Shown here: piece after piece, positions 9,355 to 18,124 of the stretch | How positions within the stretch are numbered: position 1 is the stretch's first letter | How the letters are laid out: each line of letters begins with the position of its first letter | DNA from: Treponema sp. | GTDB taxonomy: Bacteria > Spirochaetota > Spirochaetia > Treponematales > Breznakiellaceae | Length of the DNA: 40,916 nt | Direction of reading: 5' to 3' | Assembly: GCA_031275325.1 (NCBI GenBank) | Contig: JAISOX010000137.1 | Coordinates: 1-40,916, forward strand | Notes under the pieces: generated by a model | What the model was told of the DNA's origin: nothing | What the model saw: only the letters and a program-made list of their open reading frames with translations | Database searches by the model: none | Made by a program: the position numbers and the translations under genes

Positions 9355-11676
9355 ATGAGCGCTCCCCTTTCCCCTTATCATCTTGGTAAGGCCCGTGAAC
9401 TGTACAATCTATTCAATGTGTTTAATGCCCTTTCCTGGTCATTTCTTACGGGTAACATTATCACCCTCTTCGCCATGCGGCTTAAGGCCTCTTCCACCTA
9501 TCTGGGCAGTATTGGCGCGCTGCTCTATATGGCTTTCTTTTTTCTTCCCTTGGGAAAAGTCCTGGCCAAACGGTTTTCGATCATCAAAATCTTCAGCGTT
9601 ACCTGGATAAGCCGGTCCATCAGCATGATACCCTTGCTGTGCGTACCTATCGTGATTTCTGCGGGCCATCATGCTATCGCTTTGAACCTGACCCTCCTGG
9701 GAGTAGCCTGCTTCCACGGGATCCGGGGAGTGGGGATGATCGGCAATAACCCGGTGTTGAGTAATCTGGCCATGGGCCCGGATCGGAGCAGTTATATGAC
9801 CCAGATCCAGATCATCAACAGCGCGGTAGGGATGTTTGCAGGCTTTATCATCGCCCTCTTCTTAGGACGGGAACCCCCCTTGTACCTGTATAGCCTCATC
9901 ATGGCGGTGGGTATTGGCTGCGGCATTATCAGCGGGGTCCTGATACGGAAAATTCCGGAGCCCCCGGTTGCGGAACCTGCAGGAAAAACCAGCGCCTTGG
10001 GGAATGTCATCAAATATGCCTTTTCCACCCCTTCCCTGCGGCAATTTATCCTTATCCTTTTCCTCGTGGCCTTAGTCTCCGGGGTGTCCCGATCCTTCAT
10101 CATCGTCTACAGCAGGGAGGTGTTTGCCCAAAGTGACGGCATGGTCTCTTTGTATACGGTCTTCGGCGGACTGGGCAACCTGCTTATCGGACTGGTCATC
10201 AAATTTCTCGTCAGCCGGATCGGCGTGAAACCCATCTTTATTATATGCGTGGTCATCGGCTTGGCAGGGATGATCCCCATTGTATTCATTCCTCAGAGCA
10301 TAACGGGTAATTTCAATACCCTGGTGCTGCTGTTGAGCTGCATTTTTTTCATCCTGAATTTCGGCTTTCTCGGTTCTGAGGGGATCGCCCAGACCTATTT
10401 TCTCGGGCTGGTCCCTATGGAATTAATGCTGGATATGGGGATCCTCTATTTCCTGGTGTTCGGCATAGCCGGCGCGGGGGGATCCTTCGCTACCGGCTTG
10501 TTCCTTGATTTTCTAGGGGGGTTCGGAGTTTCCATAGCCGCCGCGTTTAAGGTACTGTACCTGATCCTGGTGGTGATAACCCTGGCGGCCCTGTTCCTCC
10601 AAAAGAAGCTGGTTCCCCTGGGATCCCTTCCCCTTTGGGGGGCCCTGGAAGTGATGTTTTCTTTCCGGGATCTCCGGGCCATTACCCTGCTTGACAAGCT
10701 GGAGAAAACCAAGGATTCAGAGGAAGAAGCAGCCCTTCTGGAGGCCCTCCACGATACGCCCTCCCGGCTTGCGGTCCAGGGCCTCTTGGACCGAGCCAAA
10801 TCTCCCCGGCTGGCGATACGTATGGAAGCTATCCGGGCCCTGGAAGCCCTGGATGTGCTCACCGAAGCGGCGGAACAAGCCCTCATGGAAGATATTATCC
10901 ACAATCCCTTTACCACCGCGTATATTTCCGCGCGGATTTTGGGGAATCACCGGGTTTTTGCCGCGGTTCCCCTGTTACGGGAACTGGTACATTCCCAAGA
11001 CTATATGCTGGCCGGGGAAGCCATCATTGCCCTGGCAAAATTGGGGGATGAAGCCTTTCGAGCGCATATTGAGGAGATCATCCTGCAAACCGCCAACCCC
11101 CGGCTGAAGATCATGGGGGTCGAAGCCTTTGGCATATACCGGTCGCCCCATTCCCTTTCCGCTCTGCTGGATATACTGAGGGCGGCCAATCCCCCGCCGT
11201 ATCTGCGGGACGAAGTGCTGCTGGCCATGGCGGGTATTCTGGATATACAAAATGAGTTTTACCCCTTGCTGGTCCGGTTGCTGGAAGATACGGCCCAGGC
11301 GCCGGCTCTGGCCCTGGACGAGGCTGAATCCGCGTATGCCTATTACCAGACCATCCATGGAGGCTGGTTCCGGCGGAGGCGGGCAGGATTAACCTTCAGT
11401 AATAAGCAGGCCAAGGCTTTACAGCCTGCGGTGGGCGCCTTAATCACCGGCGCTCAGGGGACCCTCCTTTCCCGGTGGATCCTGGAACTGCCGGAGCAGG
11501 TACCCGAGCCTATAGCCCAGACGGTCCTGGCCGAAGCGGTTTTGGATGATGAGCTTATGGCCTTTGAAGGGCTGCGGCTTTTAATCGTCCAGTGGGCTTC
11601 CCATACGTTACGGGCCTGGACCAATGCCCTGAAAGGCCGCCCCGTACCGGCCCATGAAGCGTCTCCCCAGGCTTAG
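9355..11676 (+). CDS. Major facilitator superfamily transporter with C-terminal HEAT-like repeat domain
   Basis: The ATG at 9355 has GAGG five bases upstream and is preferred to an upstream in-frame TTG at 9310. The 773-residue protein has about twelve hydrophobic segments over the first 430 residues, with an MFS-like break and a central loop near residue 215 (PEPPVAEPAGKTS). The remainder (about 440-680) is soluble and consists of helical pairs such as ALHDTPSRLAVQGLLDRA, RMEAIRALEAL and AGEAIIALAKLGDEAF, typical of HEAT/PBS-lyase-like repeats. The substrate is unknown. The cytoplasmic helical domain suggests regulation by, or docking to, a partner protein, which is inference. The stop overlaps the stop of the convergent gltX gene, so the two transcripts must overlap. 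Confidence 0.75.
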   Translation: MSAPLSPYHLGKARELYNLFNVFNALSWSFLTGNIITLFAMRLKASSTYLGSIGALLYMAFFFLPLGKVLAKRFSIIKIFSVTWISRSISMIPLLCVPIVISAGHHAIALNLTLLGVACFHGIRGVGMIGNNPVLSNLAMGPDRSSYMTQIQIINSAVGMFAGFIIALFLGREPPLYLYSLIMAVGIGCGIISGVLIRKIPEPPVAEPAGKTSALGNVIKYAFSTPSLRQFILILFLVALVSGVSRSFIIVYSREVFAQSDGMVSLYTVFGGLGNLLIGLVIKFLVSRIGVKPIFIICVVIGLAGMIPIVFIPQSITGNFNTLVLLLSCIFFILNFGFLGSEGIAQTYFLGLVPMELMLDMGILYFLVFGIAGAGGSFATGLFLDFLGGFGVSIAAAFKVLYLILVVITLAALFLQKKLVPLGSLPLWGALEVMFSFRDLRAITLLDKLEKTKDSEEEAALLEALHDTPSRLAVQGLLDRAKSPRLAIRMEAIRALEALDVLTEAAEQALMEDIIHNPFTTAYISARILGNHRVFAAVPLLRELVHSQDYMLAGEAIIALAKLGDEAFRAHIEEIILQTANPRLKIMGVEAFGIYRSPHSLSALLDILRAANPPPYLRDEVLLAMAGILDIQNEFYPLLVRLLEDTAQAPALALDEAESAYAYYQTIHGGWFRRRRAGLTFSNKQAKALQPAVGALITGAQGTLLSRWILELPEQVPEPIAQTVLAEAVLDDELMAFEGLRLLIVQWASHTLRAWTNALKGRPVPAHEASPQA

Positions 11677-13181
11677 GACCCGGCCCCCAGGCGCTCCTTT
11701 CCGTAATCCTGGAGCGCGGCCAAAGCCCGGTCAATCCGGGTAAGGGATCGGGCTGTTCCGAGAATCCGAATCGTACCAAAGAGCGGGGGACTGACCCGGG
11801 CCCCGGTCAAAGCCACCCTGAGGGGCATCATGAGGTCTCCCAGCTTTACCCCTTCCTTTTCAGCCCGGTCCTTAATGAAGGCTTCCGCCTGGGTATCGGG
11901 CAGAACCGTTAAGGGTTCGACCAGGTCCCGGCCTATACGGAGCAATCCGATGGTCTGAGGGAGGTCCAGCTTTTTCGGGACAAACTCCGGCGCGGCGGGG
12001 ATCAGGGGCTCGGTAAAAAGATAGCGGATTTTATCCGGGATTTCATGGAGCAACGAGACCCGTTCTTTGATGAGGGCCATGGCTGCAGTAAAGGCGGAGC
12101 GCTGCGCTGCATCCGGGGCGGCCCCCGGCTCCCCAAAAAGCCCTGCCTCCACCCCGTAAGGAAAGGCCAGGGCTGCCAGGGCTGCATCGGGTTTCATACG
12201 GATATACTGACCGTTGTACCAAGCCAGTTTCTTATAATCAAACACAGCCGGGGCCTTGCTGAGTTTATCCAGGCTGAACCGGGAACCGAGCTCCTCCAGG
12301 GTATAGAGGTCCCTTCCCTCCTCATACGAAGCCCCTAAGAGGGCCACATAGTTGATCAGCGCTTCTGGAAGATACCCTTGACGACGGAATTCGTTGATGC
12401 TGGCGGCTCCATGGCGTTTGCTTAGTTTTTTCCCGTCCAGCCCCATCACCATGGGCAGATGGCAGAACTCAGGGGGATCCCATCCGAAAAGCTGGTACAT
12501 GATCACATGCAGGGGGGTTGAGGGAAGCCATTCCTGGGCCCGGAGCACATGGCTTATACCCATGAGGTGATCATCCACCACATTGGCCAGATGATAGGTG
12601 GGGAAACCGTCGGATTTGAGGAGCACCGGATCCGGGGTAATAGCCTCGTTTTTCCATTCCATATCCCCCAAGAGCCGGTCGGTGAAGCGGGTGGTTTCCC
12701 CCAGGGGGATTTTGAGGCGTATCACCGCGGCTGCTCCCCCAGCGATTCGAGCCGCCCCTTCCCCGGGGGAGCGGTTTCTGCAATGCCGGTCATAGCCGGT
12801 TTCCTTGGCATGGGTCTTGGCCTGTTCTTCCCGCAGCGCGTCCAGCCGCGCGGGGGAACAGAAACAGTAGTAGGCCGCGCCTTTTTCCACCAGGGCCTGG
12901 GCGTGTTTTTGGTAGAGGGCAAACCGTTCTGATTGGATGTAGGGCCCCGCTGGCCCGCCTACATCCGGGCCTTCATCCCAGCGGAATCCAAGCCACGTAA
13001 ACGTATCGTAGAGGTTTTGTACAAAGGCGTCATCAAAACGGGTGCGATCCGTATCTTCCAGACGGAGAATAAACGCGCCCCCCTGGGATTGGGCGAACAG
13101 GTAATTGAACAGGGCGGTTCTCACGCCCCCTATGTGCTGCAAGCCGGTGGGCGAAGGGGCATAACGGTCTCTGATTTTCAT
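11673..13181 (-). CDS. gltX: Glutamyl-tRNA synthetase
   Basis: Class I aminoacyl-tRNA synthetase that charges tRNA-Glu in the cytoplasm. At 502 residues it matches the bacterial family. Seen directly: APSPTGLQHIGGVRTALFNY (HIGH motif as QHIG), RLEDTDRTR, the zinc-region variant YYCFCSP, LKSDGFPTYHLANVVDDH, and the KMSKS loop as KKLSKRHGA. The C-terminal anticodon-binding helical bundle is complete. A 23-bp palindrome lies 11 bases upstream of the start codon. The stop codon (TAA) overlaps the MFS stop (TAG) within the four bases TTAG at 11673-11676. Whether it is discriminating or non-discriminating cannot be read with confidence. Confidence 0.97.
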   Translation of the reverse strand: MKIRDRYAPSPTGLQHIGGVRTALFNYLFAQSQGGAFILRLEDTDRTRFDDAFVQNLYDTFTWLGFRWDEGPDVGGPAGPYIQSERFALYQKHAQALVEKGAAYYCFCSPARLDALREEQAKTHAKETGYDRHCRNRSPGEGAARIAGGAAAVIRLKIPLGETTRFTDRLLGDMEWKNEAITPDPVLLKSDGFPTYHLANVVDDHLMGISHVLRAQEWLPSTPLHVIMYQLFGWDPPEFCHLPMVMGLDGKKLSKRHGAASINEFRRQGYLPEALINYVALLGASYEEGRDLYTLEELGSRFSLDKLSKAPAVFDYKKLAWYNGQYIRMKPDAALAALAFPYGVEAGLFGEPGAAPDAAQRSAFTAAMALIKERVSLLHEIPDKIRYLFTEPLIPAAPEFVPKKLDLPQTIGLLRIGRDLVEPLTVLPDTQAEAFIKDRAEKEGVKLGDLMMPLRVALTGARVSPPLFGTIRILGTARSLTRIDRALAALQDYGKERLGAGS

Positions 13182-13192
13182 GGTTCCCAGTA

Positions 13193-13215
13193 TACCCTAT
13201 CCCAGGGATAGGGTA
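13193..13215 (-). promoter_or_regulatory. Perfect 23-bp palindrome just upstream of gltX
   Basis: Arms TACCCTATCCC and GGGATAGGGTA (11 bp each) flank one central base. The palindrome ends 11 bases before the gltX ATG, so in mRNA it would form a strong hairpin beside the ribosome binding site; as DNA it could be an operator. Farther upstream on the coding strand is an A/G-rich tract (plus strand T/C-rich, 13260-13288). Confidence 0.5.
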
Positions 13216-13394
13216 CATACATACCCGTCCGTGAGCAGGGCGAGGGGAACCGTCCGTATCTTTTTTCTTTTTTTCTTTTTTTTCTTTCAAAGCAGCCTTG
13301 TCCGGCAAGCCGTTCCCTGCCAGGGACTAACGCCCCGGCTTCTGCCGTATCGTGCATCATACAAAGAACCGCAGCGGCTTAGGGGAAAACCGGC

Positions 13395-13604
13395 TATTGG
13401 GGATCCCGAATGAAGCATTCGGGATCCCGAATAAAGCATTCGGGGTCCCGAATAAAGCATTCGGGGTCCCGAATAGAGCATTCGGGGTCCCGAATAGAGC
13501 ATTCGGGATCCCGAATAGAGCATTCGGGGTCCCGAATAAAGCATTCGGGGTCCCGAATAGAGCATTCGGGGTCCCGAATAGAGCATTCGGGGTCCCGAAT
13601 GAAG
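13395..13604. repeat. 21-bp palindromic tandem array, about 10 units
   Basis: CATTCGGG recurs at 13416, 13437 and on to 13584 in exact 21-bp steps, with decayed units at each end. Each unit is ATTCGGG, two bases (GT or AT), CCCGAAT, then a five-base spacer (AGAGC, AAAGC or GAAGC). When the centre is AT the whole 16-mer is a perfect palindrome. Because 21 is divisible by three, several frames stay open on both strands; these are not proteins. It lies between divergent gltX and the nucleoside transporter operon. Confidence 0.9.
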
Positions 13605-13947
13605 TATGGGGGATCTCCTCCAGGGCAGATGAAACCCAGAACAAGCCCTTCAAGGCCCCTGAGAGCGCAGCCGAAATCAATCCAACCTGGATTTGATGCA
13701 CTGAAAGTTCCGGGGACGTTTTTCCCGCGGTCGAACTGCAGGCCGCTTAAAGACCCTTGAAGCCCTGCAAAAAGCAGGGGGTTTTCCCCGGAACCAAGCG
13801 GCCCCTGGGCCTTATCATCCTGAAGCGCCCCTGGTCAAAGGGCGGTTCCCCCGGAACAGGCCGGACCTTTGCAGAGCACCCCTATGAAGGGCCGCGCGTC
13901 CCCAGGCCCCTGGTTTCCATGCCGGTATCCTGCCCGCGGTTTCTCTA
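13605..13947. other. Intergenic region, one weak hairpin
   Basis: No gene recognised. CCCTGC (13763-13768) and GCAGGG (13774-13779) form a hairpin followed by GGTTTTCCCC, a weak terminator-like shape on the plus strand. The rest is GC-rich and changes abruptly to AT-rich promoter DNA at about 13945. Confidence 0.35.
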
Positions 13948-13975
13948 TTGACTTATTTTAAAATACGTTTATGCT
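13948..13975 (+). promoter_or_regulatory. Likely sigma70 promoter of the nucleoside ABC transporter operon
   Basis: TTGACT (13948-13953), 16 bases, TATGCT (13970-13975), in an AT-rich patch within GC-rich surroundings, about 50 bases before the first start codon. AGGAGG follows at a normal position ahead of the ATG at 14028. Confidence 0.6.
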
Positions 13976-14027
13976 GATAAACGATATTTAAAAATATAAA
14001 GCAAAACCAGGAGGAAAAGAGAGAACT

Positions 14028-15155
14028 ATGGTGAAAAGAATGGCGGTTGCGGCTCTCATCGCAACTATGGCGGGAGCTTCGGTATGGGCCGGGGCTAAAC
14101 AGCAGCAGAGCGGAACCCCCGCGCCGGGGGGTTCCGGGGCTTCAGGTATTACGGTGCGCTTATTAACCGACGCCACCGGCATAGATGATAAGTCCTTCAA
14201 TGCAGCGGCATGGCGGGGAATCCTGCAATTCTACGGGGATTCCTGGAACAATACCCCCCAGCGGGGTAAGGCCTATGATGTGGTAACTGCCCAAACCCAG
14301 GATATGTATATCCCCAATCTCAAGCAGGCCACAGACGAACAGTACGACCTGATCGTGGCTACGGGCTTTACCTTTGCCGATGGGGTTACGGAAGTCGCCA
14401 AAGATAACCCGAACCAGAAATACATGATCGTCGATGTAGACTGGGTAAACCTTCCCAATGTATTAGAGGCGGTCTTTGCTGAACATGAAGGCTCCTACTT
14501 GGTGGGGGTTGCCGCAGCCCTCAAAGCCCAGGCTGAGGGTATAGAAACCCCCAAATTCGGTTTTATCGGCGGCGTTCCCGGCGCGACGATTACCAAATTT
14601 GAAGTCGGTTTCGTGCAGGGGGTCCTTTCCGTGCTTCCCCAGGCGCAGATCCTGGATTACTACGTCAATAGCTGGGGTGAACCGGGGCTTGCCAAGACCC
14701 AGGCCAAGAACTGGTACGATTCCGGGGTCTATGCCATCTATTCCGCTGCAGGAGGCAGCGGAAACGGAACCATCGCCCAGGCTAAGGAATACCGGATCCA
14801 AGGCAAAAATGTCTGGGCCATCGGGGTTGACTCAGATCAGCATGAGGAAGGGCTGTACACGGCTGCTGAATCAGCGGTCCTCACCTCCATGATTAAGCGG
14901 GTTGAAACCAGCTTGCTCTACGGCCTGAACGCGGTAAAAAACAACGCCTTTAAAGGGGAAGTCCTTAACTTTGACGTGAAAGCCGACGGGGTGGGGTATT
15001 CCACGACCAATCCGGCTATAACCAAGGATATTCAAAGCCAGGTGGAAGCGGTAAAACAGCGGATTATTTCCGGCAACATCAAAGTGGCTAGCACCTATGC
15101 TGAAGCCAAAGCCCTGCCCGGCTTCCCGCAAGACCTGAAAGCCTTAGATAATTGA
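14028..15155 (+). CDS. BMP/PnrA-family nucleoside-binding periplasmic protein
   Basis: Substrate-binding component of a BMP-type ABC importer. The family includes treponemal PnrA (TmpC), which binds purine nucleosides. A signal peptide covers the first 22 residues or so (MVKRMAVAALIATMAG, then VWAGAKQQQ). There is no lipobox cysteine, unlike classical PnrA/Bmp lipoproteins. The mature protein starts with a Gly/Ser/Pro-rich tether and continues VRLLTDATGIDDKSFN (family signature D-x-SFN), IVATGFTFADGV, FGFIGGVPG, VYAIYSAAGGSGNG and AIGVDSDQHEEG, where the Asp of GVDSDQ corresponds to the ribose-binding Asp of the family. It is the first gene of a four-gene operon with an ATPase and two permeases; a 206-base gap with three hairpins follows. 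Purine specificity is inferred from family and operon. Confidence 0.9.
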   Translation: MVKRMAVAALIATMAGASVWAGAKQQQSGTPAPGGSGASGITVRLLTDATGIDDKSFNAAAWRGILQFYGDSWNNTPQRGKAYDVVTAQTQDMYIPNLKQATDEQYDLIVATGFTFADGVTEVAKDNPNQKYMIVDVDWVNLPNVLEAVFAEHEGSYLVGVAAALKAQAEGIETPKFGFIGGVPGATITKFEVGFVQGVLSVLPQAQILDYYVNSWGEPGLAKTQAKNWYDSGVYAIYSAAGGSGNGTIAQAKEYRIQGKNVWAIGVDSDQHEEGLYTAAESAVLTSMIKRVETSLLYGLNAVKNNAFKGEVLNFDVKADGVGYSTTNPAITKDIQSQVEAVKQRIISGNIKVASTYAEAKALPGFPQDLKALDN

Positions 15156-15361
15156 GGTTGTTCCAAAACCCGGTTAGTTTTGGACAAGCCCTTGGGAAAA
15201 CCGGTCTACAGCCCGGTTTTCCCGTTACATCTAAGGAAGCTGTTCCAAAAACTGACGTTTTGGAACAGCTTCAATTACCAGAGCCTTTCGGGGGTTTTGG
15301 CGGCGGCGGCTCCGGTTAAAAATCCCCGGAAGCGGCGTCATACTGAAAAGTGGGGGGGGTG
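15156..15361 (+). promoter_or_regulatory. Three consecutive hairpins between binding protein and ATPase genes
   Basis: Hairpin 1: CCAAAAC (15163-15169) with GTTTTGG (15177-15183). Hairpin 2: GGGAAAACCGG (15194-15204) with CCGGTTTTCCC (15213-15223), 11 bp perfect. Hairpin 3: 15-bp arms at 15236-15250 and 15258-15272 around ACTGACG. None is followed by a long T-run. Such intercistronic stems after a binding-protein gene commonly protect the upstream mRNA or partly terminate transcription, giving more binding protein than ATPase. That role is inferred. Confidence 0.6.
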
Positions 15362-16909
15362 ATGAAAGAAATGTCTGAACCTGCCATTGAGATGGTGAAT
15401 ATCACCAAGATTTTCCCCGGGATCATTGCCAATGATAAAGTCAATTTTACGGTACACCAGGGTGAAATTCATGCCTTGCTGGGAGAAAACGGCGCGGGGA
15501 AATCAACCCTCATGTCCATTCTCTTTGGGCTTTATGAACCTGATGGGGGTATAAATAAAATATGGGGCCGGGAAGTGCGGATCCGCAATCCCAACGACGC
15601 AACCGCGCTCCATATCGGTATGGTCCATCAGCATTTTAAGCTGATCCATAATTTCACCGTTACGGAAAACATTGTGCTCGGCCTCGAACCCCGTACTCCC
15701 TGGGGGAATCTGGACCTAAAAACCGCGGAAAAGCGGGTGAAGGAACTCTCGGAAACCTATACCCTGGCCGTGGACCCCCATGCGTTGATTGAGCATATCA
15801 CCGTGGGTATGCAGCAGCGGGTGGAAATCCTCAAAATACTGTACCGGGATGCGGATATTCTTATCTTTGATGAACCCACCGCGGTGTTAACCCCCCAAGA
15901 AATTGACGAGCTTTTGACCATCTTCCGCCGGCTCAAGGCAGAGGGAAAAACCATTGTGTTTATCACCCATAAACTCAAGGAAATTAAAGCGGTGGCAGAC
16001 CGGTGTACGGTCTTACGCCGGGGTAAATCCGTCGGAACCGTCAACGTACAGGACGCGGATGAACATGCGTTAGCGGAAAAAATGGTAGGCCGCAGGGTGA
16101 GCTTCCGGCTTGCTAAACAAGAGCCCCATCCTGGGGAACTGATTCTCCGCATTGAAGATCTAACCGTGATTGGCTCCAAGGGGATTCCCGCGGTGAAGAA
16201 CTTTTCTTTAGATGTGCGGGCCGGAGAAGTGGTGGGAGTCGCGGGCGTAGACGGCAATGGCCAGGCCGAGCTGGTGGCGGCTATCTCCGGGTTGCTTCCG
16301 GTTAAATCCGGGCGGATCCTGCTCAAAGGGAAGGACATTTCCAAAGAAAGTATTAAAAACCGCAATGAAACGGGGATTGGTTTTGTCCCGGAAGATCGGC
16401 ATAAATACGGGTTGGTCTTGGATTTCCGGCTGGACGAGAACCTCATCCTGAAAAGTTACCGTAAAAAGCCCTATTCCAATCAATGGGGGTTTTTACGGTT
16501 CCCCACGATTGCCAGGCATGCAGAAGATCTGATACGCCAATTCGATATACGGGCGGGAAACGGCGCGGCTACCTTCGCTAAATCCATGTCTGGGGGTAAT
16601 CAGCAGAAGGTAGTCATCGCCCGGGAGCTGGATATCTCTCCGCAACTGCTGATCGTGTCCCAGCCCACCAGAGGACTAGATGTAGGAGCCATCGAATACA
16701 TACACCAGCGTATTCTGGATGAGCGGGACAAGGGCCGGGCCGTGCTGCTGGTATCCTTTGAACTGGATGAGATCCTGGGGCTCTGTGACCGTATTGCCGC
16801 AGTTTCTAAAGGGTCGGTGGTAGGGATCGTCTCGGGGGCGGAAGCGGATGAGAAGCGTATTGGGGCGATGATGGGGGGCATTACTGGAGATGCCTCTATA
16901 GGAGCATAG
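15362..16909 (+). CDS. Nucleoside ABC transporter, duplicated ATP-binding protein
   Basis: A tandem two-ATPase protein of the sugar/nucleoside (RbsA/YufO-like) type. The first domain has Walker A LLGENGAGKSTLMS and Walker B ILIFDEPTAVLTP; its signature is degenerate (TVGMQQRVEI). The second has GVAGVDGNGQAEL in place of a canonical Walker A, and SGGNQQKVVIARE with QLLIVSQPTRGLD, the usual pattern for this class. It energises uptake with the two permeases encoded downstream. The start is uncertain: GTG 15350, ATG 15362 and ATG 15371 are in frame; 15362 is chosen, with the G-rich tract upstream as ribosome binding site. The gene ends three bases before the first permease gene. Confidence 0.92.
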   Translation: MKEMSEPAIEMVNITKIFPGIIANDKVNFTVHQGEIHALLGENGAGKSTLMSILFGLYEPDGGINKIWGREVRIRNPNDATALHIGMVHQHFKLIHNFTVTENIVLGLEPRTPWGNLDLKTAEKRVKELSETYTLAVDPHALIEHITVGMQQRVEILKILYRDADILIFDEPTAVLTPQEIDELLTIFRRLKAEGKTIVFITHKLKEIKAVADRCTVLRRGKSVGTVNVQDADEHALAEKMVGRRVSFRLAKQEPHPGELILRIEDLTVIGSKGIPAVKNFSLDVRAGEVVGVAGVDGNGQAELVAAISGLLPVKSGRILLKGKDISKESIKNRNETGIGFVPEDRHKYGLVLDFRLDENLILKSYRKKPYSNQWGFLRFPTIARHAEDLIRQFDIRAGNGAATFAKSMSGGNQQKVVIARELDISPQLLIVSQPTRGLDVGAIEYIHQRILDERDKGRAVLLVSFELDEILGLCDRIAAVSKGSVVGIVSGAEADEKRIGAMMGGITGDASIGA

Positions 16910-16912
16910 GGT

Positions 16913-18124
16913 ATGGTTGAATCATATCGGTATTCTGCAAAACAACGGGCCGCCATTCGGGAACATATCCTCGAAGTATTCACCAGTTCCAACGGCCTTT
17001 TATCCGTAACCGTGGTGATTTTGGGCTTCCTGGTGGGAACGGTGTTGATTCTTGTGGTAGGCAGGAGTCCTGGGGGCATGTATTCCGCGGTGGTCCAGGT
17101 GGTTTCCGGTTTTGACTTGCGGCGCTGGACCCTGGCGGAAGGCCCGGTCGCTCAATGGCTCGCCAAGACCTTGGGTTGGGAAATCCGCGTGCCTCTGTGG
17201 AATGTGCGCTACATAGGGGAATGGCTGGTCATGTCCATGCCCCTCATGCTCTGCGGTTTCTCCATGGCCTTTGCCTCCCGGACCGGACTGTTTAATATCG
17301 GCGCGGAAGGACAGTACATTGCGGGTCTTACCGCGGCTCAGTTTATGGCCCTCTATGGCCCTCCGATTCCAGGCCTCCACTGGATCTTGGCAGTAGGAGC
17401 GGCGCTTCTTGCAGGAGCTTGCTGGGGGGGTATCGTGGGGTTCTTAAAAGCCCGGTTCAATGTATCTGAAGTGGTTGCTACTATTATGATGAACTACATC
17501 GCCTTCTATGTTTCCCGGTATAGCACCATGCAAATTCCCGGAGCCAATACCTTCCAGACCCCTCCTCTGCCCCCTACCGCCCGGCTGGTAAGCCCCTTTC
17601 TGGCATCCATCACCAATGGATCCCGGTTGAATTATGGACTGTATCTCACCATAGGGGGGATAGTTCTGTTCTGGCTCATTATGGGAAAAACCAGATTCGG
17701 CTATTCCCTGCGAGCTACGGGATTGAATAAAGACGCGGCCCGGTATGGGGGAATCAGCGTAAACGCCAGCATCACCGCGGCCATGGCCATTGCAGGAGCT
17801 TTTGCAGGACTTGCAGGGGCCGTAGTTTCCCTGGGGGTGTTCCCCGCGGGGCGGGTTCTCTCGGTCCAAGATGGCTATGGTTTTGATGGCATTGCGGTAG
17901 CCTTGGTGGGGAACAGTACTGCCGGGGGAACCGCCCTGGCAGGGCTTCTTTTCGGCATGTTAAAGTCCGCCCAGCCCTTGATGCAGTCCCGGCATATCCC
18001 CAAGGAAATTACCTCGATTATTATGGGCCTCGTGGTGGTCTTCATCTCCCTTCGGGCAGGGGTGCGGCTCATCATCGACTGGCAGCTCAAAGAAAAAGCC
18101 CGCAAAGGGAGGATAAGCGAATGA
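16913..18124 (+). CDS. Nucleoside ABC transporter permease (first subunit)
   Basis: Inner-membrane permease of the BMP-type importer, 403 residues with about nine hydrophobic segments after a cytoplasmic N-terminus. It has the branched-chain/ribose permease motif LFNIGAEGQYIAGL around residue 125 and ARFNVSEVVATIMMNYIAFY near 180. The later GYSLRATGLNKDAARYGGISV segment is the conserved cytoplasmic loop that contacts the ATPase. It resembles the NupP/YufP type. It follows the ATPase gene with a three-base gap and overlaps the next permease by four bases (ATGA), as expected in a tightly coupled operon. Confidence 0.92.
   Translation: MVESYRYSAKQRAAIREHILEVFTSSNGLLSVTVVILGFLVGTVLILVVGRSPGGMYSAVVQVVSGFDLRRWTLAEGPVAQWLAKTLGWEIRVPLWNVRYIGEWLVMSMPLMLCGFSMAFASRTGLFNIGAEGQYIAGLTAAQFMALYGPPIPGLHWILAVGAALLAGACWGGIVGFLKARFNVSEVVATIMMNYIAFYVSRYSTMQIPGANTFQTPPLPPTARLVSPFLASITNGSRLNYGLYLTIGGIVLFWLIMGKTRFGYSLRATGLNKDAARYGGISVNASITAAMAIAGAFAGLAGAVVSLGVFPAGRVLSVQDGYGFDGIAVALVGNSTAGGTALAGLLFGMLKSAQPLMQSRHIPKEITSIIMGLVVVFISLRAGVRLIIDWQLKEKARKGRISE

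Noticed and set aside
13287-13760. Overlapping open frames on both strands across the 13395 array
   Set aside because: By-products of a palindromic 21-bp repeat; the same peptide-like pattern appears in several frames and on both strands.
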